Shown here piece after piece: positions 10,632 to 22,582 of a stretch of 64,000 nucleotides of DNA. The DNA comes from Prinsepia uniflora. Its lineage: Eukaryota; Streptophyta; Magnoliopsida; Rosales; Rosaceae. The translations under genes were made by a program, and so were the position numbers. The stretch is from NCBI GenBank assembly GCA_032719365.1, contig CM064867.1, forward strand, positions 42,309,651-42,373,650, written 5' to 3'. The notes beneath the pieces were generated by a model. That model made no database searches. It worked only from the letters and a program-made list of their open reading frames with translations, and had not been told where the DNA came from. Numbering within the stretch: position 1 is the first letter of the stretch; each line of letters opens with the position of its first letter.

Positions 10632-13600
10632 TGGCAGGACCCATCCCAATCCCCCCGGGATTACCGTGGAATATGCCCTGCTCCCGTCCAACAAGGGGTG
10701 TCAGACAAGGGATAACCAAGAGCCACTGCCCAACGGGGCATCCAGAGTGCACAAGGATCGATGGAGGAGGTGTGCAATGTCCCAGTCCCTGCTGCAAACG
10801 CATCCGTGATCAACCTGAAGGGCATTAAAACCAAAAGCTGTGAGTGGACAAAACCCAATAAGTTTACCAAATACATTTATAAGACATTTATGCCCTCCAA
10901 TAAAAACGTATGCATGCCACCAAAAACCAGTAACCAAAACGTTTGCTCAACCTAGTCATTAGGGCCTTAGCCCAAAAACCGTTAACCAAAAACCAAGTGT
11001 GGGAACTCAGCCCAAAATTGTGGAATACCACCACCATACATATTAAAACCATGTGGGTCACCACCCACGACCATAAATGAACATCAATTCAAAATCCAAA
11101 ACCATTTAGGGTCCCTGACCCGACATACCATTTCATAACCAATAATCCATTTTTACCACATAACACATATCCAACCAATAAGCCATTTTATTCATTAAAC
11201 CATATTTTACCATTACCATCACCAGCATCCCAGATGCTTAGCGTCCCAGACGCTAGACGTCCCAGACGCTAGACGTCCCTGACGTCATATCTCACGGTTT
11301 CATAAGCTACGCGTGCTGCCCGGGGTCTCTCCGGGTCCATATATCTGACATCCCTGATGTCTGACGTCCCTGACGTCAATCATAGCAATCCTGCTCCTGA
11401 GTCATCATACGGTCCGGCTGCTCCGTATAATGACCCCTCGCAGGCAATGCACCGTGACTTCCCCAGTGTCCCAGACATCTGGAGGAGACCATCATATATC
11501 CTTGTATCTAGATGGTATATGGAAAACAGTTTTATTTAATCCTTTTATCACATTATTACCATTGGGCCCTGCCCGAAATTTCCATAAAACCACATAATTC
11601 CATTTAGGGTCCTTGACCCAAAATCACCATTATAAAATATAGGGTCCCTGACCCGAAATCACATTTATTATCCAACTGGGCCTCATGCCCGATTTTATGA
11701 ACCACTGGGCCCACGGCCCGATTTGCAAACCAATTGGGCCCCTGGCCCGATAACATAACTCAAATGGGTCTCAGCCCGATTTCATACCAACTGGGCCCCT
11801 GGCCCGATTTCATTAACCAACTGGGCCCCCGGCCCGATTCTCAAATGGACTCCAAGTCCGAAATTTCCAAAACAAGTGGGCCTCAAGCCCGAGTTTATAT
11901 TTCCAATTTCAAAACCATTTCATCACATTATATCCAAGACATAAATATGGAAAATCCATGTAAAACCGGAAAACCTCGATTTACGTGCAAGCACGTAAAT
12001 CGCCTCGAAATACGTGAAACCGTAAAATTTACCAACAACCAAATCAACATCACACAATCACAACCATAATCCATATAAAACATTTAAGCATGCATAGAAT
12101 TTATAAAACCAAAGTCCACTCACAGACCGTTTTAACCGTGTGCCTCGATACGCGTGCCACCGGCCCTCCCGGGCCACACCACTATCACCGGGACTCCCAA
12201 TCCTGTCCAAATCACATTAGAGGGTCACTAACCTCATCATTAACATCCTATCAAAGTTCCGTAATTTTCCCGCATTTTTACTTATTTTTAAACTTAATTT
12301 AAAACCTTCGGACATCCCGAACACTATCGAGACGGTGTCCGATCGACCCGAAACCAATCCCAAAATGTTCGTTACATTAAATAGGACAGAAGTCATGTTG
12401 ACCTCACCTCGAGATCCGTGCCCACGCGCCCCACGCGCCGCCGTGAGTGGCTGCGCGTGAAACCCACGCGCCTGCTACAGTGTCACCAGCCCAACCCGTT
12501 TGTCTGGTAAACGGGTCCAATTCACCCGCGACACAACCCGGTTCCAATCCTGTCAATTCGATCCTAATTCCTTCAATTGATCATTCCATTAGCTTCGTTT
12601 TAAGTCCAATTATAAGTCTGTAACATCAATTACACGATAACTTACCCAAATTCCATCGATTCCACGATGAACACGAAGAACACTCCGGTCACTGTTCAAT
12701 CATGGGATTCCTTCAATCTCGATTGATTTCCCCAAATTGGTTCAACCAGAAGCATTAGTGGACCACGAGGAACAATTCCCCCACATCAATTCCGTCGTTT
12801 GATCAGTAAATGATCACGACACAAGTACGAACACCGTCCACTGTGCAACCATGGAGTTTCATCGATCTCAGCCGGTTTCCTTCAATTGATGATCCCAGAA
12901 GCATCGTGGGATCATGAGAAATCATTTCCCCATAACAATTGAGTCAATCACAGCCCCAAACTCCACGACTCAGCCTCGATTTCTTCCTCTGTCACCAAGC
13001 TCGATCAGAGCCAAAACGGCACCATTCCTTCTCGTTTTTGATGTGGATCGACTCGTCACAACCTCAGGAAGATGTTTGTAACCTCCAATTCGATCATCAC
13101 AGCCCAATTCCTTCAATTCGAATTTTCCCTCTCATTTTCCCGAAATCCAAAATCCAAAATTCAACCCACACTCAAACCCTCGTGTTTCCCAGTTAATTCC
13201 CTCATCTTAGTCTCCCATTTTTCTCTCAGGAACGGCAGAGAGAGGGAGCCAATTCTCCCAATCTGATTCCCCCAATTTTGTGCACGGTTTAGGAACAAAG
13301 AAGAGGAAATTAGGGGAATTGGTGGATTAGATGATGATGATGTAGTAATGATGATGTTTGGAGGGAAACAAGGAGCTGGAAACAAGGGATGGGTGACACT
13401 TGTCACTCATCCAGGTGTGTAGGGTCAACAGTCACTATTCATTATTATATTATTATTTTAATCCCGGCCTCGGTTCGTTAGTTCGTTTCCTTGACCATAA
13501 CGTCGTCGTCGGATCTCCGATTTCGGCATGCCGCCTGTCGTTGGATTCGTATCGACGATACCTACGTAACGGTCCTTGGCCCTCGCCCATCGGACCTCCC

Positions 13601-13920
13601 GATCAGAAAGTCAACATTTGGCCCCTAATAAGCCAAATTACCAAAATACCCCTCAACTTCCGAACACCATAACTTTCTCTACGAATGTCGGAATCGAACG
13701 TGCCACCTGTCTATGAACTCGTGACGTCCCGAACTACGTCACGGTCATCGGTCAAAGTCCATTTGACCGCCCGAACAAAAAGTCAACATTTTGCCCACGA
13801 CCAGGGGCAAAACGGTCATTTTGCACATTTTCTCCGATTCCGCCCTACTAACCACCGTTCAACCTCGCTAATCAAGATTAGTCACTAAACTAATCCCGGA
13901 ATTCGGGACGGGTCGTTACA
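10632..13920 (-). mobile_element. Solo LTR D (gypsy-type)
   Basis: Minus-strand LTR of 3289 bases, from TGTAACGACCCG at 13920 to GGGTCCTGCCA at 10632. The exact 5-base duplication GAGAG lies on both sides (10627-10631 and 13921-13925), and the flanks are two halves of one internal segment, so it is a solo LTR. It is highly similar to LTR A over most of its length, including the TGGGCC array and the GATGC/GACGTC repeats (11220-11380). Its middle (about 12530-13260) differs from LTR A, as if part of the U3/R region had been swapped or had diverged fast. Confidence 0.93.
11977..12002. repeat. Perfect 12-bp ACGTG hairpin in LTR D
   Basis: Arms CGATTTACGTGC and GCACGTAAATCG with a 2-base loop. 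The same hairpin is present in both LTRs of the full-length element (36609-36634 and 43082-43107) on the opposite strand, but is lost at the equivalent place in LTR A (about 1560-1610). Confidence 0.85.
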
Positions 13921-13925
13921 GAGAG

Positions 13926-14349
13926 CCACCAAAGTTATGGGTTGTTGGACCCAGATAAGGCAGCTGAGTGGGTTACTTTGTTGGAATGAGTACTCAATGT
14001 GGTGAGGTTTCCTTTATAAGATATTGTACATTTAAGCATGTTTTTTTCTTCGTGGTTGAGCATACAGTGGTGGTGTGGATTACCAAATATTGAATTAGGG
14101 CTCAAAAAGAGTCAGGATAAGGAACTATGACTTAGAAAGAGTCGCGATATTGGATAAGGGCTCGGAAAGAGCTGGGGGAGCCGAGATATCAGATGGTCAT
14201 TCAAGATATCAAATTAGGGTTTAGAAAGGTGATCAAGTCATGATAGAATTTATCGATGACATCATGTATTTGAGGTGTACGAAGACGCATGAGAAACAGT
14301 TAAGGATATTTTTTAATTTCTAGGACAAAATTCGTTAAGTAGAGTAAAT
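13926..14349 (+). pseudogene. Internal segment 2, right half (gag remnant)
   Basis: Continues the segment interrupted by solo LTR D. Gag-like traces are readable, for example LLDPDKAAEWVTLL near 13947, with many stops. It ends in a decayed purine tract before LTR3. It matches 7735-8134 in layout. Confidence 0.7.
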
Positions 14350-14696
14350 TGAATGACTAAAAAATTGAGGAAATATAATTCCAGGGTTTTTTTTAATGTA
14401 AATTTGTGATTTTAACCCTTGAGGTCAAAAGTTGATTTTTAACTTTGAAAACTTTTTGCATAGTTTTCAAGGATCATTACGTAGGTCTCAAAATTCCAAG
14501 TTTGCAGACAAGTAGCACATCAAATCAGTGATCGTATAGTCGATGAGCCACCATTTTGACCTTGTCGGATGGTTGCGTGTGCCACCATTTGGTTTTGGAT
14601 TAGTGGCATTGCCACATAGTAGTGATTCTCACGGTTTGGCTTTTGTATTTGGAGGAATTGAACATCAAAGGAACAGATGAGGGAAAACAAAGAGAG

Positions 14697-14772
<76 letters not shown>

Positions 14773-15961
14773 AGAGAGAGGAATCAGAGAGAAAAGGGAG
14801 AAAATGAGGAAAAAAAGGGAAAGAAATAAGCCTAGACTCGAAAAACCCAATCACCCACTGTGTACCCTCGAACTTGAACTTCAATTTTTGGATGTTTAAT
14901 CATCCGATTAAGGTGCTGATCTATATTTTTGGAATTGTGCAATGAAAATCCATTTGGGAATCAAAGGAAAGAGACGCGACTTACAGCTAGAATTAAGGTT
15001 GAAGTTCAAACAAAAAATTAGAAATTTACGACCTTGAATTCTTGGTTAATTGCTAGGGTTTTAAGTAGTATTTTAATTTCTAACATTAATTAAACTCAAT
15101 TTGACATTTAAAATGTGAAATTAGGGTACAAAATGGTTGAATTGGCACTGGGTATGGAAACAGGTTCAAGACTCAATTGTAGAGACCGAGTCGATCCAGC
15201 TGGAGGTTGAAGGTGACCACCTAGGAGTGTGGGCACATGGCGCATGACGAAGTGATGCCCCACCTTCCACCAGTTTGTGGTAGCATGTGGGGGTGTTCTT
15301 AGGGTCGTAGTAAACATGAGTGTCCAGGTATTCGATGTTATAGACATTTTGGTACAGTTTTCGAGTCGATTTGATATCGTCTTAAGGTAGTTTTGTATAT
15401 TTGAAGTGTTTATGCTTAGGTTTTAAATACGTATATTATCCTAGGAATTAGGGAGCTTGAATACTAGATTACTTTAGATATTAGTGGCCCTCGATTATGA
15501 TTGTTGACAGTCTTCCAAGATTTTAGAGAGGCGCCAGGATTGAGATGCCTAGATGGATTGTGAATGGACATTTGTTTTACAAACGGTGATACACAATAAT
15601 TAATTGTTTTAGATGTTTTATCGCACGATTTATGATTTGATTTTAATTAAAATTCAACTGTTTGATTTTACTATATGCATGCATATTTTAGAACTAGAAG
15701 GTAAATTATTGTTTTCCTTGGAAATGTATTTTCAAATGATTGATTGTTTTTTTACCCCTCACACTTTGTATGATTTTGTTTTCCCTCTAGGTCATTGCTC
15801 AGAAACCGGGGCTGATATTGAGATAGAGGCTTGAGCGAGACATTAGTACCATTATCCTTTGTCTGGCTAATGTTAAGGGTATTTTTGGAACTACTATTTA
15901 TTTGTCGGACAGGAGCAGGACTTGATACAGTTATCAAAGCAATTTTGTAAAGATCATGTTA
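14350..15961 (+). mobile_element. LTR3 of the tandem element
   Basis: Degenerate plus-strand LTR aligning with LTR2 from its start (TGAATGACTA against TGTAACGACT) to its end. A decayed primer site follows at about 15962. It is about 680 bases shorter than LTR2 because the part equivalent to about 9415-10095 is missing. It carries the GA microsatellite at 14701-14769. It is clearly the oldest-looking of the three LTRs. Confidence 0.8.
14701..14769. repeat. (GA)n microsatellite
   Basis: About 34 GA units. Long Ser/Leu or Arg/Glu frames over it are low-complexity artefacts. Confidence 0.95.
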
Positions 15962-17343
15962 TTTGATAGTCTAGATGCTTAAATGAAATTTTTTATAGTT
16001 GAGGTATGAACTTGAAATGACCCCTATATTTTAGGGAGTTTAATGTAGTCTTCCAAAAAAAAATTATATAGAGATGCATAACAGAGTTTCGCAAAATCAT
16101 ACTGCGTTTTATACAATATTGCAATTTAGTTTTGTAGTAAATCGTGTTAAGTTATATAATTTGATAAATGTTTTTTGAAGAATTTATAATCAAATCATAA
16201 TTATTTTTTTGTTACTATAAATCCTCTCACACAGTTAAAATGAAATAAATATGTAATTAACAAAAACAATTAAAAAATTTACATTTTTTTACAATAAATG
16301 AGATTGAGAGGTCAACTGTCATACATGCCTTCATTATTATTATTATTATTATTATTATTGTTTTTTGCATTTTATTAATTCTGTATTTTAGGTTTTTCTT
16401 CCTCAAATTGATTGGTTTATAAATTTAACTCAAGTTTGTATTATTTAAATAATTACAATTTTTGTATTTAAAAATATATTATATTTGGAGATGGGTAAGA
16501 GATTAGAATTATATTGAAATTACAAATAATAAATTGTAAGCCTTGATATAAACTATTGTAACTATTGGGAGGAGGGGACTAGAGAAATCGTGAATTTAGT
16601 ATAGCATAATTTATACTCAAAATTTTGTCATACTTCACAAAACTCTACCATAACACCATATGATGAAGTCAACAACATTCCATTCTTTTTTCAATACACT
16701 AAAATTATAAGGAGTTAGAAATCCCCTTATAAATATCAATGTAAATCTAGATTAAATATCTCAAACTTTATCAATTCCTTAAAAATCGTAATTAAATAGA
16801 CATAAAATTTTAGGGACATTTGAAATAAAATCTCACTGCACCAATAATAGGCTTTTATGGCGTGCATGATTACATACCTTAAATAGGTGTCCATTATGGC
16901 ATGCATTTTTGCGTTCCATAAAAAATGAATATGCATCTTATTTATTACATGTTTTTTTCTATGTGCCTCCCTTTATAACTGATTACGGTAGGTCTTATAT
17001 GTATGCCATCAAAATAAGATTTTTAAAATGCACTTTGTATACCGTAAAACTAACAGAAATTTTTTCAGTTCCTTTCACTTCTTAAGAACCCAAAAATTTT
17101 CACTTCTTAAGAACCCAAAAATTTTCACTTCTCTCCCATCCAATTTTTCTCTACCGCCTAATCTGAACAATTTGCCCCTTTTTTATTACGTCTGAAAAAA
17201 GTTCAATTTTGTTTCGAGGCCAGTCATTCCTTTCTTTTAATGCTTCATTGACTAGTTTCTGGCAAGAAAATCGGTCATTATGTCACAGCCACCAGTATCA
17301 ACAGTACCCCTTCGCAATTGTACCCATCCCCATCCATGTTAAT
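15962..17343. other. AT-rich DNA with no recognised gene
   Basis: No credible coding frame is seen. It holds an (ATT)n run at 16333-16359 and two copies of a 25-base direct repeat (CACTTCTTAAGAACCCAAAA core) at 17076 and 17101. This is one of two stretches in the window (the other is 54498-55760) where I see no clear transposon signature. Confidence 0.6.
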
Positions 17344-17785
17344 CACTATTGATCTCACCCCCCGCATTTCCCTTTCCTAACTATCATTTTATTCTCCACT
17401 CAATGTCGTTACACGGAGGCTCAGAGTCAGACATGGAGGAGAAAGGAGGTACGCCTTGCTCTTTCTCTCTTTCTTTCTCTCTCTCTCTCTCTCTCTCGCT
17501 TGCTCTCTTTCTCTCTCTCTGTCTTGCTCTCTTGTTGTAGTTGTAGATGTTGAAGTTCATCAGAGTGTTCATCAACAGCTTCGGGTGGATTGCTTCTCAA
17601 CCAAGTAAGTGTACTAACTTAATCTCCTAGTTGAAATTGTGGTGAATCAGGGCTAGCCTATGATTATATGTGTTTAGAATTGCTTTAGATGATTAGTTTT
17701 TAGGGAAAACTGGAGATCGATGATGATTGAATGAAAGAAAGTCACACAGTTTGGATATGCACACCAATTGTTCGATGAAATGACC
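17344..17785 (+). other. Possible gene-start remnant with a CT microsatellite
   Basis: A short frame begins at 17403 (MSLHGGSESDMEEKG) and runs into a CT-rich tract (17459-17522). Further on, a potential exon ends in AACCAAG followed by GTAAGT at about 17605, a good plant splice donor. No homology is recognised, and the element immediately right is a truncated copia. This may be the 5' end of a host gene broken by insertions, or chance. Confidence 0.2.
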
Positions 17786-18184
17786 TGTGAGGAAAACTAA
17801 CACATTCTTCACAATTAAATCTGAGATTTCATCATTCTCATTCAATTAACTCATCATTCTCCTATTTGATTAATTGCAATCCACATATAAGAGGTTACAA
17901 GCTTTTCACACACTTTTCACTCTCTCACACACGGTTACAATACACATACACACACTCTCCATGACTCTCTCATGGACATTCAAACAGTGCCACCTCATTT
18001 ACTAGATTCACAGAACCTTCACCGATCCATCACACACATTTGCACGATCTCTTTCAATTCAGTTATCCACCTCAGTAGCACTTTCCACCTCAGCAACACT
18101 TTCCAACTCAGCAATCCTAACTCAGCAATCCTAGCTTGAGTGTGTTGCACTGGATTAAACTAGCTAGCAGCTTACACTTCAACA
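17786..18184 (-). mobile_element. Ty1/copia 3' LTR
   Basis: On the minus strand it starts TGTTGAAGTGTAAGC directly after the RNase H frame and a purine-rich stretch. It is about 0.4 kb and contains a small internal repeat (GCTGAGTTAGGATT type, 18100-18135). The left boundary (TGTGAGGAAA at 17786) is a best guess because no second LTR is present to align. Confidence 0.5.
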
Positions 18185-18517
18185 ACCTCTCGTAAGCGGG
18201 AGGCTAGTTTAATTCCAAGAAGTGTTCTCAGTCTCCCTAGAGTGTCCTTAGATACTGCCTTGGTAAAAATATATGCAGGCTGCATTTCAGTTTTGTAGTA
18301 CAAGAGTGTTATCTTGTCTTCTTGCAAGGCCTCTTTAATGAAGTGATATTTCCTGTTAATGTGCTTGGTTTTCTGGTGAAAAACAAGATTCCTTGCTATG
18401 GCTATAGCTGACATGTTATCACAGAATAGTGGAGTGGCTTCACATTGTTCCTCCTCAAAGTCTTTAAACATAAACCTTAGCCATATAGCTTGAGTTGTAG
18501 CATCTGCTGCACTCGTC
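18185..18517 (-). pseudogene. Ty1/copia RNase H C-terminal fragment
   Basis: The minus-strand frame contains the copia RNase H signature CDNMSAIAIARN, then FHQKTKHINRKYHFI and IFTKAVSKD. The preceding residues (ATTQAIWLRFM) are readable up to about 18517, where the element is cut and a gypsy-LTR fragment begins. Integrase and RT are absent, so this is only the 3' end of the element. Confidence 0.9.
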
Positions 18518-20026
18518 CATTGCCCATTCCCTTACATTCATGCACCAACCATCCTCATCTGTTCCATTAATCCAAACCAACCCAAAACCCATAAACCGTG
18601 GAACCCACCCCTCACAAACACCCCTCAACCTCACCTGATGAGCATGAACCGTGAATGAAAAAGAGAGAGGAGACCGAGACGTGCTGGACGGTGGCAGGAT
18701 TGGGGGCCATCATGCATGGTGGCCGTGAAACCGCGAAGGTAAGCTTTTTACGTTCAAAATTTCAATTTCGGGTTTTGGAGGTTGGGGATGGTTTCTGGTG
18801 ATTGGGGGAGGTTCGTTGGGTTAATAGGAATGTCTAGAGACGGTTTTTGATGACGAAGAGTGGCGGTGCAGCCTAGGGGAAGGGTTGGAAAAATGGAACA
18901 GTGAAGGGTGTTTTGAACGGGTAGGTTTTCTTGGTTCTAATCACACAAATAGATTCCTAGGATTGAAACAAAGAGAATGGAATTGAAAGGGAAAAAATCA
19001 GACCAAAAATGAGAGAGGAATGGGACTGGACCAGTTCCGCCGGTTTGGTCGGACCTAAAACCAGCAGACTGGTTTGGACCCGGTCTTTCGAAGGTTGAAG
19101 ATGACTGTAGCCGGTGCTTGAAGCCCACGCGCAGGGCCCTTTGGGCGGCGCTTGAATCCTGTGTGGGGAGGATTTTGGGGATGTTTTCAACTTATGAAAT
19201 CATCCTTTCGATGTAACGAACATTTTGGACTGGTTTCGAGTCGATCAGATATCGTTTCGATATAGTTTGGGACGTCCGAAGGTTTAGGATCGAGTTTAAT
19301 TTAATTTGGAAAAATTACGGGGCTTCAATGAGAGGTTAATGAGGTAGTTAGTAACCCTCTATTATGATTTGGACAGGTTTGAGAACCCCAGAGATGGTGA
19401 TCGGCCCGGGAAGGGCGTATGGCACGCGTATCGAGGCAAGGCTTTGGACGGTCTATGAGTGGACCTTGTTTTCTAAATTGATGCATGCATAATTGTTTTA
19501 TATGAGTTTAAATACATTCTTTGTGATGCCATGAGTGCATTTGTTTGTGGTAGATTAGTATTTACGTATTTTCACGTATTTCAAGGTTTTTGGTTTTATA
19601 CAGTGCTTATACGTACTGTGTTTTCTATGGTAGTTTGATGAAATGATTTTGGATTTAGAAATATGGAATCGAGCATTAGACCCATTTGATTGGAAACTAT
19701 CCGACTTGGAGTCCATTTGATTTGATGAGAAATCGGGTTAGATGCCCATTTGAGTATATGATCGGGCCGGGGCCCCATTGGTTTACGAATTCGGGCATGA
19801 GGCCCAGTTGATTCTAGTATCGGGCTTAAGGCCCAGTGACTTGTGATATCGGGCTTGAGGCTCCGTTGATTTATGCCATCGGGCTTGAGACCCCGTTGGA
19901 TCGTGAAATCGGGCTAAAGTCCCAGTTTGGTTTTTGAAATGAGAATTCGGGTTTTAGACCCTATTGAACTGTGGATTTAGGCTAAGGCCTATAAAATTGG
20001 ATTTGAATCGGATTTAAGGAATCCTG
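18518..20026 (+). mobile_element. Gypsy-type LTR fragment O
   Basis: The plus-strand sequence is collinear with about 35385-36900 of the full-length element: the GGACTGGACC-rich block, CCCACGCGCAGG, GATGTAACGAACATTTTGG, GGCACGCGTATCGAG and a degenerate GGGCC array at 19680-19980. Both LTR ends are missing, so it is a truncated relic. About 45 unassigned bases separate it from the Athila LTR. Confidence 0.8.
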
Positions 20027-20824
20027 TTGAGGCGCTCGGTCTCTTCAAGTCTTCTATTCCAAGTCAATCTATGATAAGTCACAAATTAAGCATCATTTCA
20101 ACGTTATTTCTTATCCCTTTTACTTATCTTTTGATTATAATCATTCAAATAATAGGAGAAAATGATCTCTTTTGTGAAATTTGAGCAGATTGCTTAGTTG
20201 AGGTTTAAATCTTGTTTTGCAATGAAATGTGATCTTTCCAAGGCTAAATCTTTAAGGACTCATCAAGGACTCATAAAGGGCCTCATAATCTCCTATTTAC
20301 GTGACCAAGATCCACCAAGACCCTAAAAGTCACGGCCTAACCCCTAGAAGCCCACAAAATGCGGTTAAGGGTGTTTTAGGGGGTTTACTTGTGCATCAAG
20401 CAACTTTGGACGAATTTTCCTACCTTTCTCAATGAGGAATGACATGGATTGACTTGGTTATGAAGACTTAATTATATTCCTAATCAGATCTTGAAGTTAA
20501 AGAGGTAAGAAACAAGGAAAAGGAAGTTTCTTGGAAATTAAGAAACCATCTTGTACATGGCTAGGGTTAATTAACTTCCCTAGCCGCAATTTATCATGTT
20601 TCCTTTATTTTAGGGTAATGTAATCTGATTTAGGATAGCGTTAAATGAATTCCTATTCAAAGATAAAGTCAAGAAGTGGAAAGAAGGAAGGAAAGGGACT
20701 CCTTGTACAAGAAGGACACAAAAAAGGGCTAACTATGGTTTTTCACAAAAACAAGGAGTTTTTCCTTGTTTTGGGGCTGTTTTCCCTTTTCTTTGAGGGA
20801 GATGTTAGGGCAGGTGTTTGGGTT

Positions 20825-20833
20825 TATAAATAG
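20825..20833 (+). promoter_or_regulatory. TATA box of the Athila LTR
   Basis: TATAAATAG in an otherwise T-rich context, placed about 0.75 kb into the LTR. Transcription start is inferred. Confidence 0.5.
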
Positions 20834-21072
20834 ATGTTTTCTCATTGTTTTTGGATGTCCAATTTACCTCCTAAGGTCCCAAAACTTTGCAAAAATTTTC
20901 TGCTCAAAGTTTATACACAAGTAGCTGCAATTTACCCTTTTGTTCATGCTTTTGGATTCAAGTCTCGCATCTTCTTTGTGACGTGAAGCTTGGGAGAAGA
21001 AGAAGTGTTTGTGCCACTTCTCCCACAAATCATTCATCTTAGTATTTGTGTTTCTTAATCCCTCATCTCTTT

Positions 21073-21960
21073 AAGTTTTTATGCATTCAATTATGATGTT
21101 TGTTAACTTAGTTATGCGTGAGTAGTTTCCTTTAGGATTAGTGTTGTTTGAAGCCCTAGCCATGTTAGTTTATAATTAGATTTCTAGCTGTTGATTATGG
21201 TTGTTATGTATGCCTGGATTTGTTGGATTACTATGCTTTCTAAACTCAATTTATGCTTGCAAGTTTGATCACCTTATATGCGTATAATTGTTGATGTAAT
21301 TGCTTGACGGATCACCTTGATGTTTGTGTTCACCCTGCAATTTGTAGCATCACGTTTAAGAGGGGGAATCTTATTCGTAATCTAAACTCATGACTTCCTA
21401 GGATTGCACATCACTTTTCTAGGGATAGTGTAGTGTCATTAAATATTCTTCATGTTTCATGCATTATCACGCACCATCGGTAATAGTTGTTTAACTTGGC
21501 GGGTACATCGACAATTAAGTTTTTATGCATTCAATTATGATGTTTGTTAACTTAGTTATGCGTGAGTAGTTTCCTTTAGGATTAGTGCTGTTTGAAGCTC
21601 TAGCCATGTTAGTTTATAATTAGATTTCTGGCTGTTGATTATGGTTGTTATGTATGCCTGGATTTGTTGGATTACTATGCTTCCTAAACTCAATTTATGC
21701 TTGTAAGTTTGATCACTTTATCTGCATATAATTGTCGATCTAATTGATTGACGGATCACCTTGATGTTTGTGTTCACCCTGCAATTTGTAGCATCACGTT
21801 TAAGAGGGGGAATCTTATTCGTAATCTAAACTCATGACTCCCTAGGATTGCACATCACTTTTCTAGGGATAGTGTAGTGTCATTAAATATTCTTCATGTT
21901 TCATGCATTATCACGCACCATCGGTAATAGTTGTTTAAGGGCGGGTACATCATGCTTAAA
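21073..21960. repeat. 444-base tandem duplication in the Athila LTR
   Basis: The segment beginning AAGTTTTTATGCATTCAATT at 21073 is repeated at 21517 with only scattered differences (for example GTGTTG/GTGCTG, CTTGGCGGG/GGGCGGG). The period is 444 bases. Confidence 0.92.
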
Positions 21961-22385
21961 CATGCAATCTAAGAGAAGATAAATGTGTGGGGTGAGCCTT
22001 AGCCGGACCCTTGCATGGGCACTTAATTCAGATACATGCATAATTAATCTAATCAACGAAATCTAAGGAGAACTATAATTGGTAAAGGTGAATAACATGT
22101 CCTAATTCGTCCTAATCATCCAATCAACTTTCAAATCAAGGTTTTCATCATTTTTCACTTGTTTTCATCATTTAATTTCGTTCTAATCATCAGTCAAAAC
22201 CCCCCAACGTTTTTGTACTTTTTCTCAAGTTGTTTGATTCCAAACTAAGTAGATTCACGTTGAACAAGTCCTCGAGGGATCGACCTTTGCAAACCTACTA
22301 TACTCGTCATATGATTTTGTGCACTTGCAAAGTATTACATTAGGAGTTATCATTCATTATTTCTTAGTTGATAAATCATCTATCA

Positions 22386-22582
22386 TGTTTTTAGCACCGT
22401 CGTTGGGGATTTGTCCCTCAACGGTGTCCATATAGTTTGGAATTATTTAACTTGGTTGGTTTATTTATTTTTTAGGTACTAGTTCATGTCACGCAACTCC
22501 TCAGTGGAGGGAACAACACTGCCCTACTTGTTCCTCCTGGAACTCTTCAATTCACGGTAGCCCCCCACCTAGCCCTCGTGCC
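22386..22582 (+). other. Decayed primer site and leader of the Athila element
   Basis: TAGCACCGTCGTTGGGGATT (22392-22411) resembles the Athila primer site TGGCGCCGTTGCCGGGGA with several transitions. The leader to the gag start follows. Confidence 0.7.

Larger units (their letters stand above)
20072..22385 (+). mobile_element. Athila-type 5' LTR
   Basis: Begins TGATAAGTCAC and ends CATCTATCA (2314 bases), just upstream of a decayed Asp-tRNA-type primer site and an Athila gag. A TATAAATAG box is at 20825-20833, a likely start region for RNA. The length includes a 444-base tandem duplication (21073-21960). No matching 3' LTR is in the window: the LTR at 30045-31268 is a different sequence. Confidence 0.8.

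Noticed and set aside
14600..14884. Ser/Leu-rich and Arg/Glu-rich frames
   Set aside because: They are translations of the (GA)n microsatellite.
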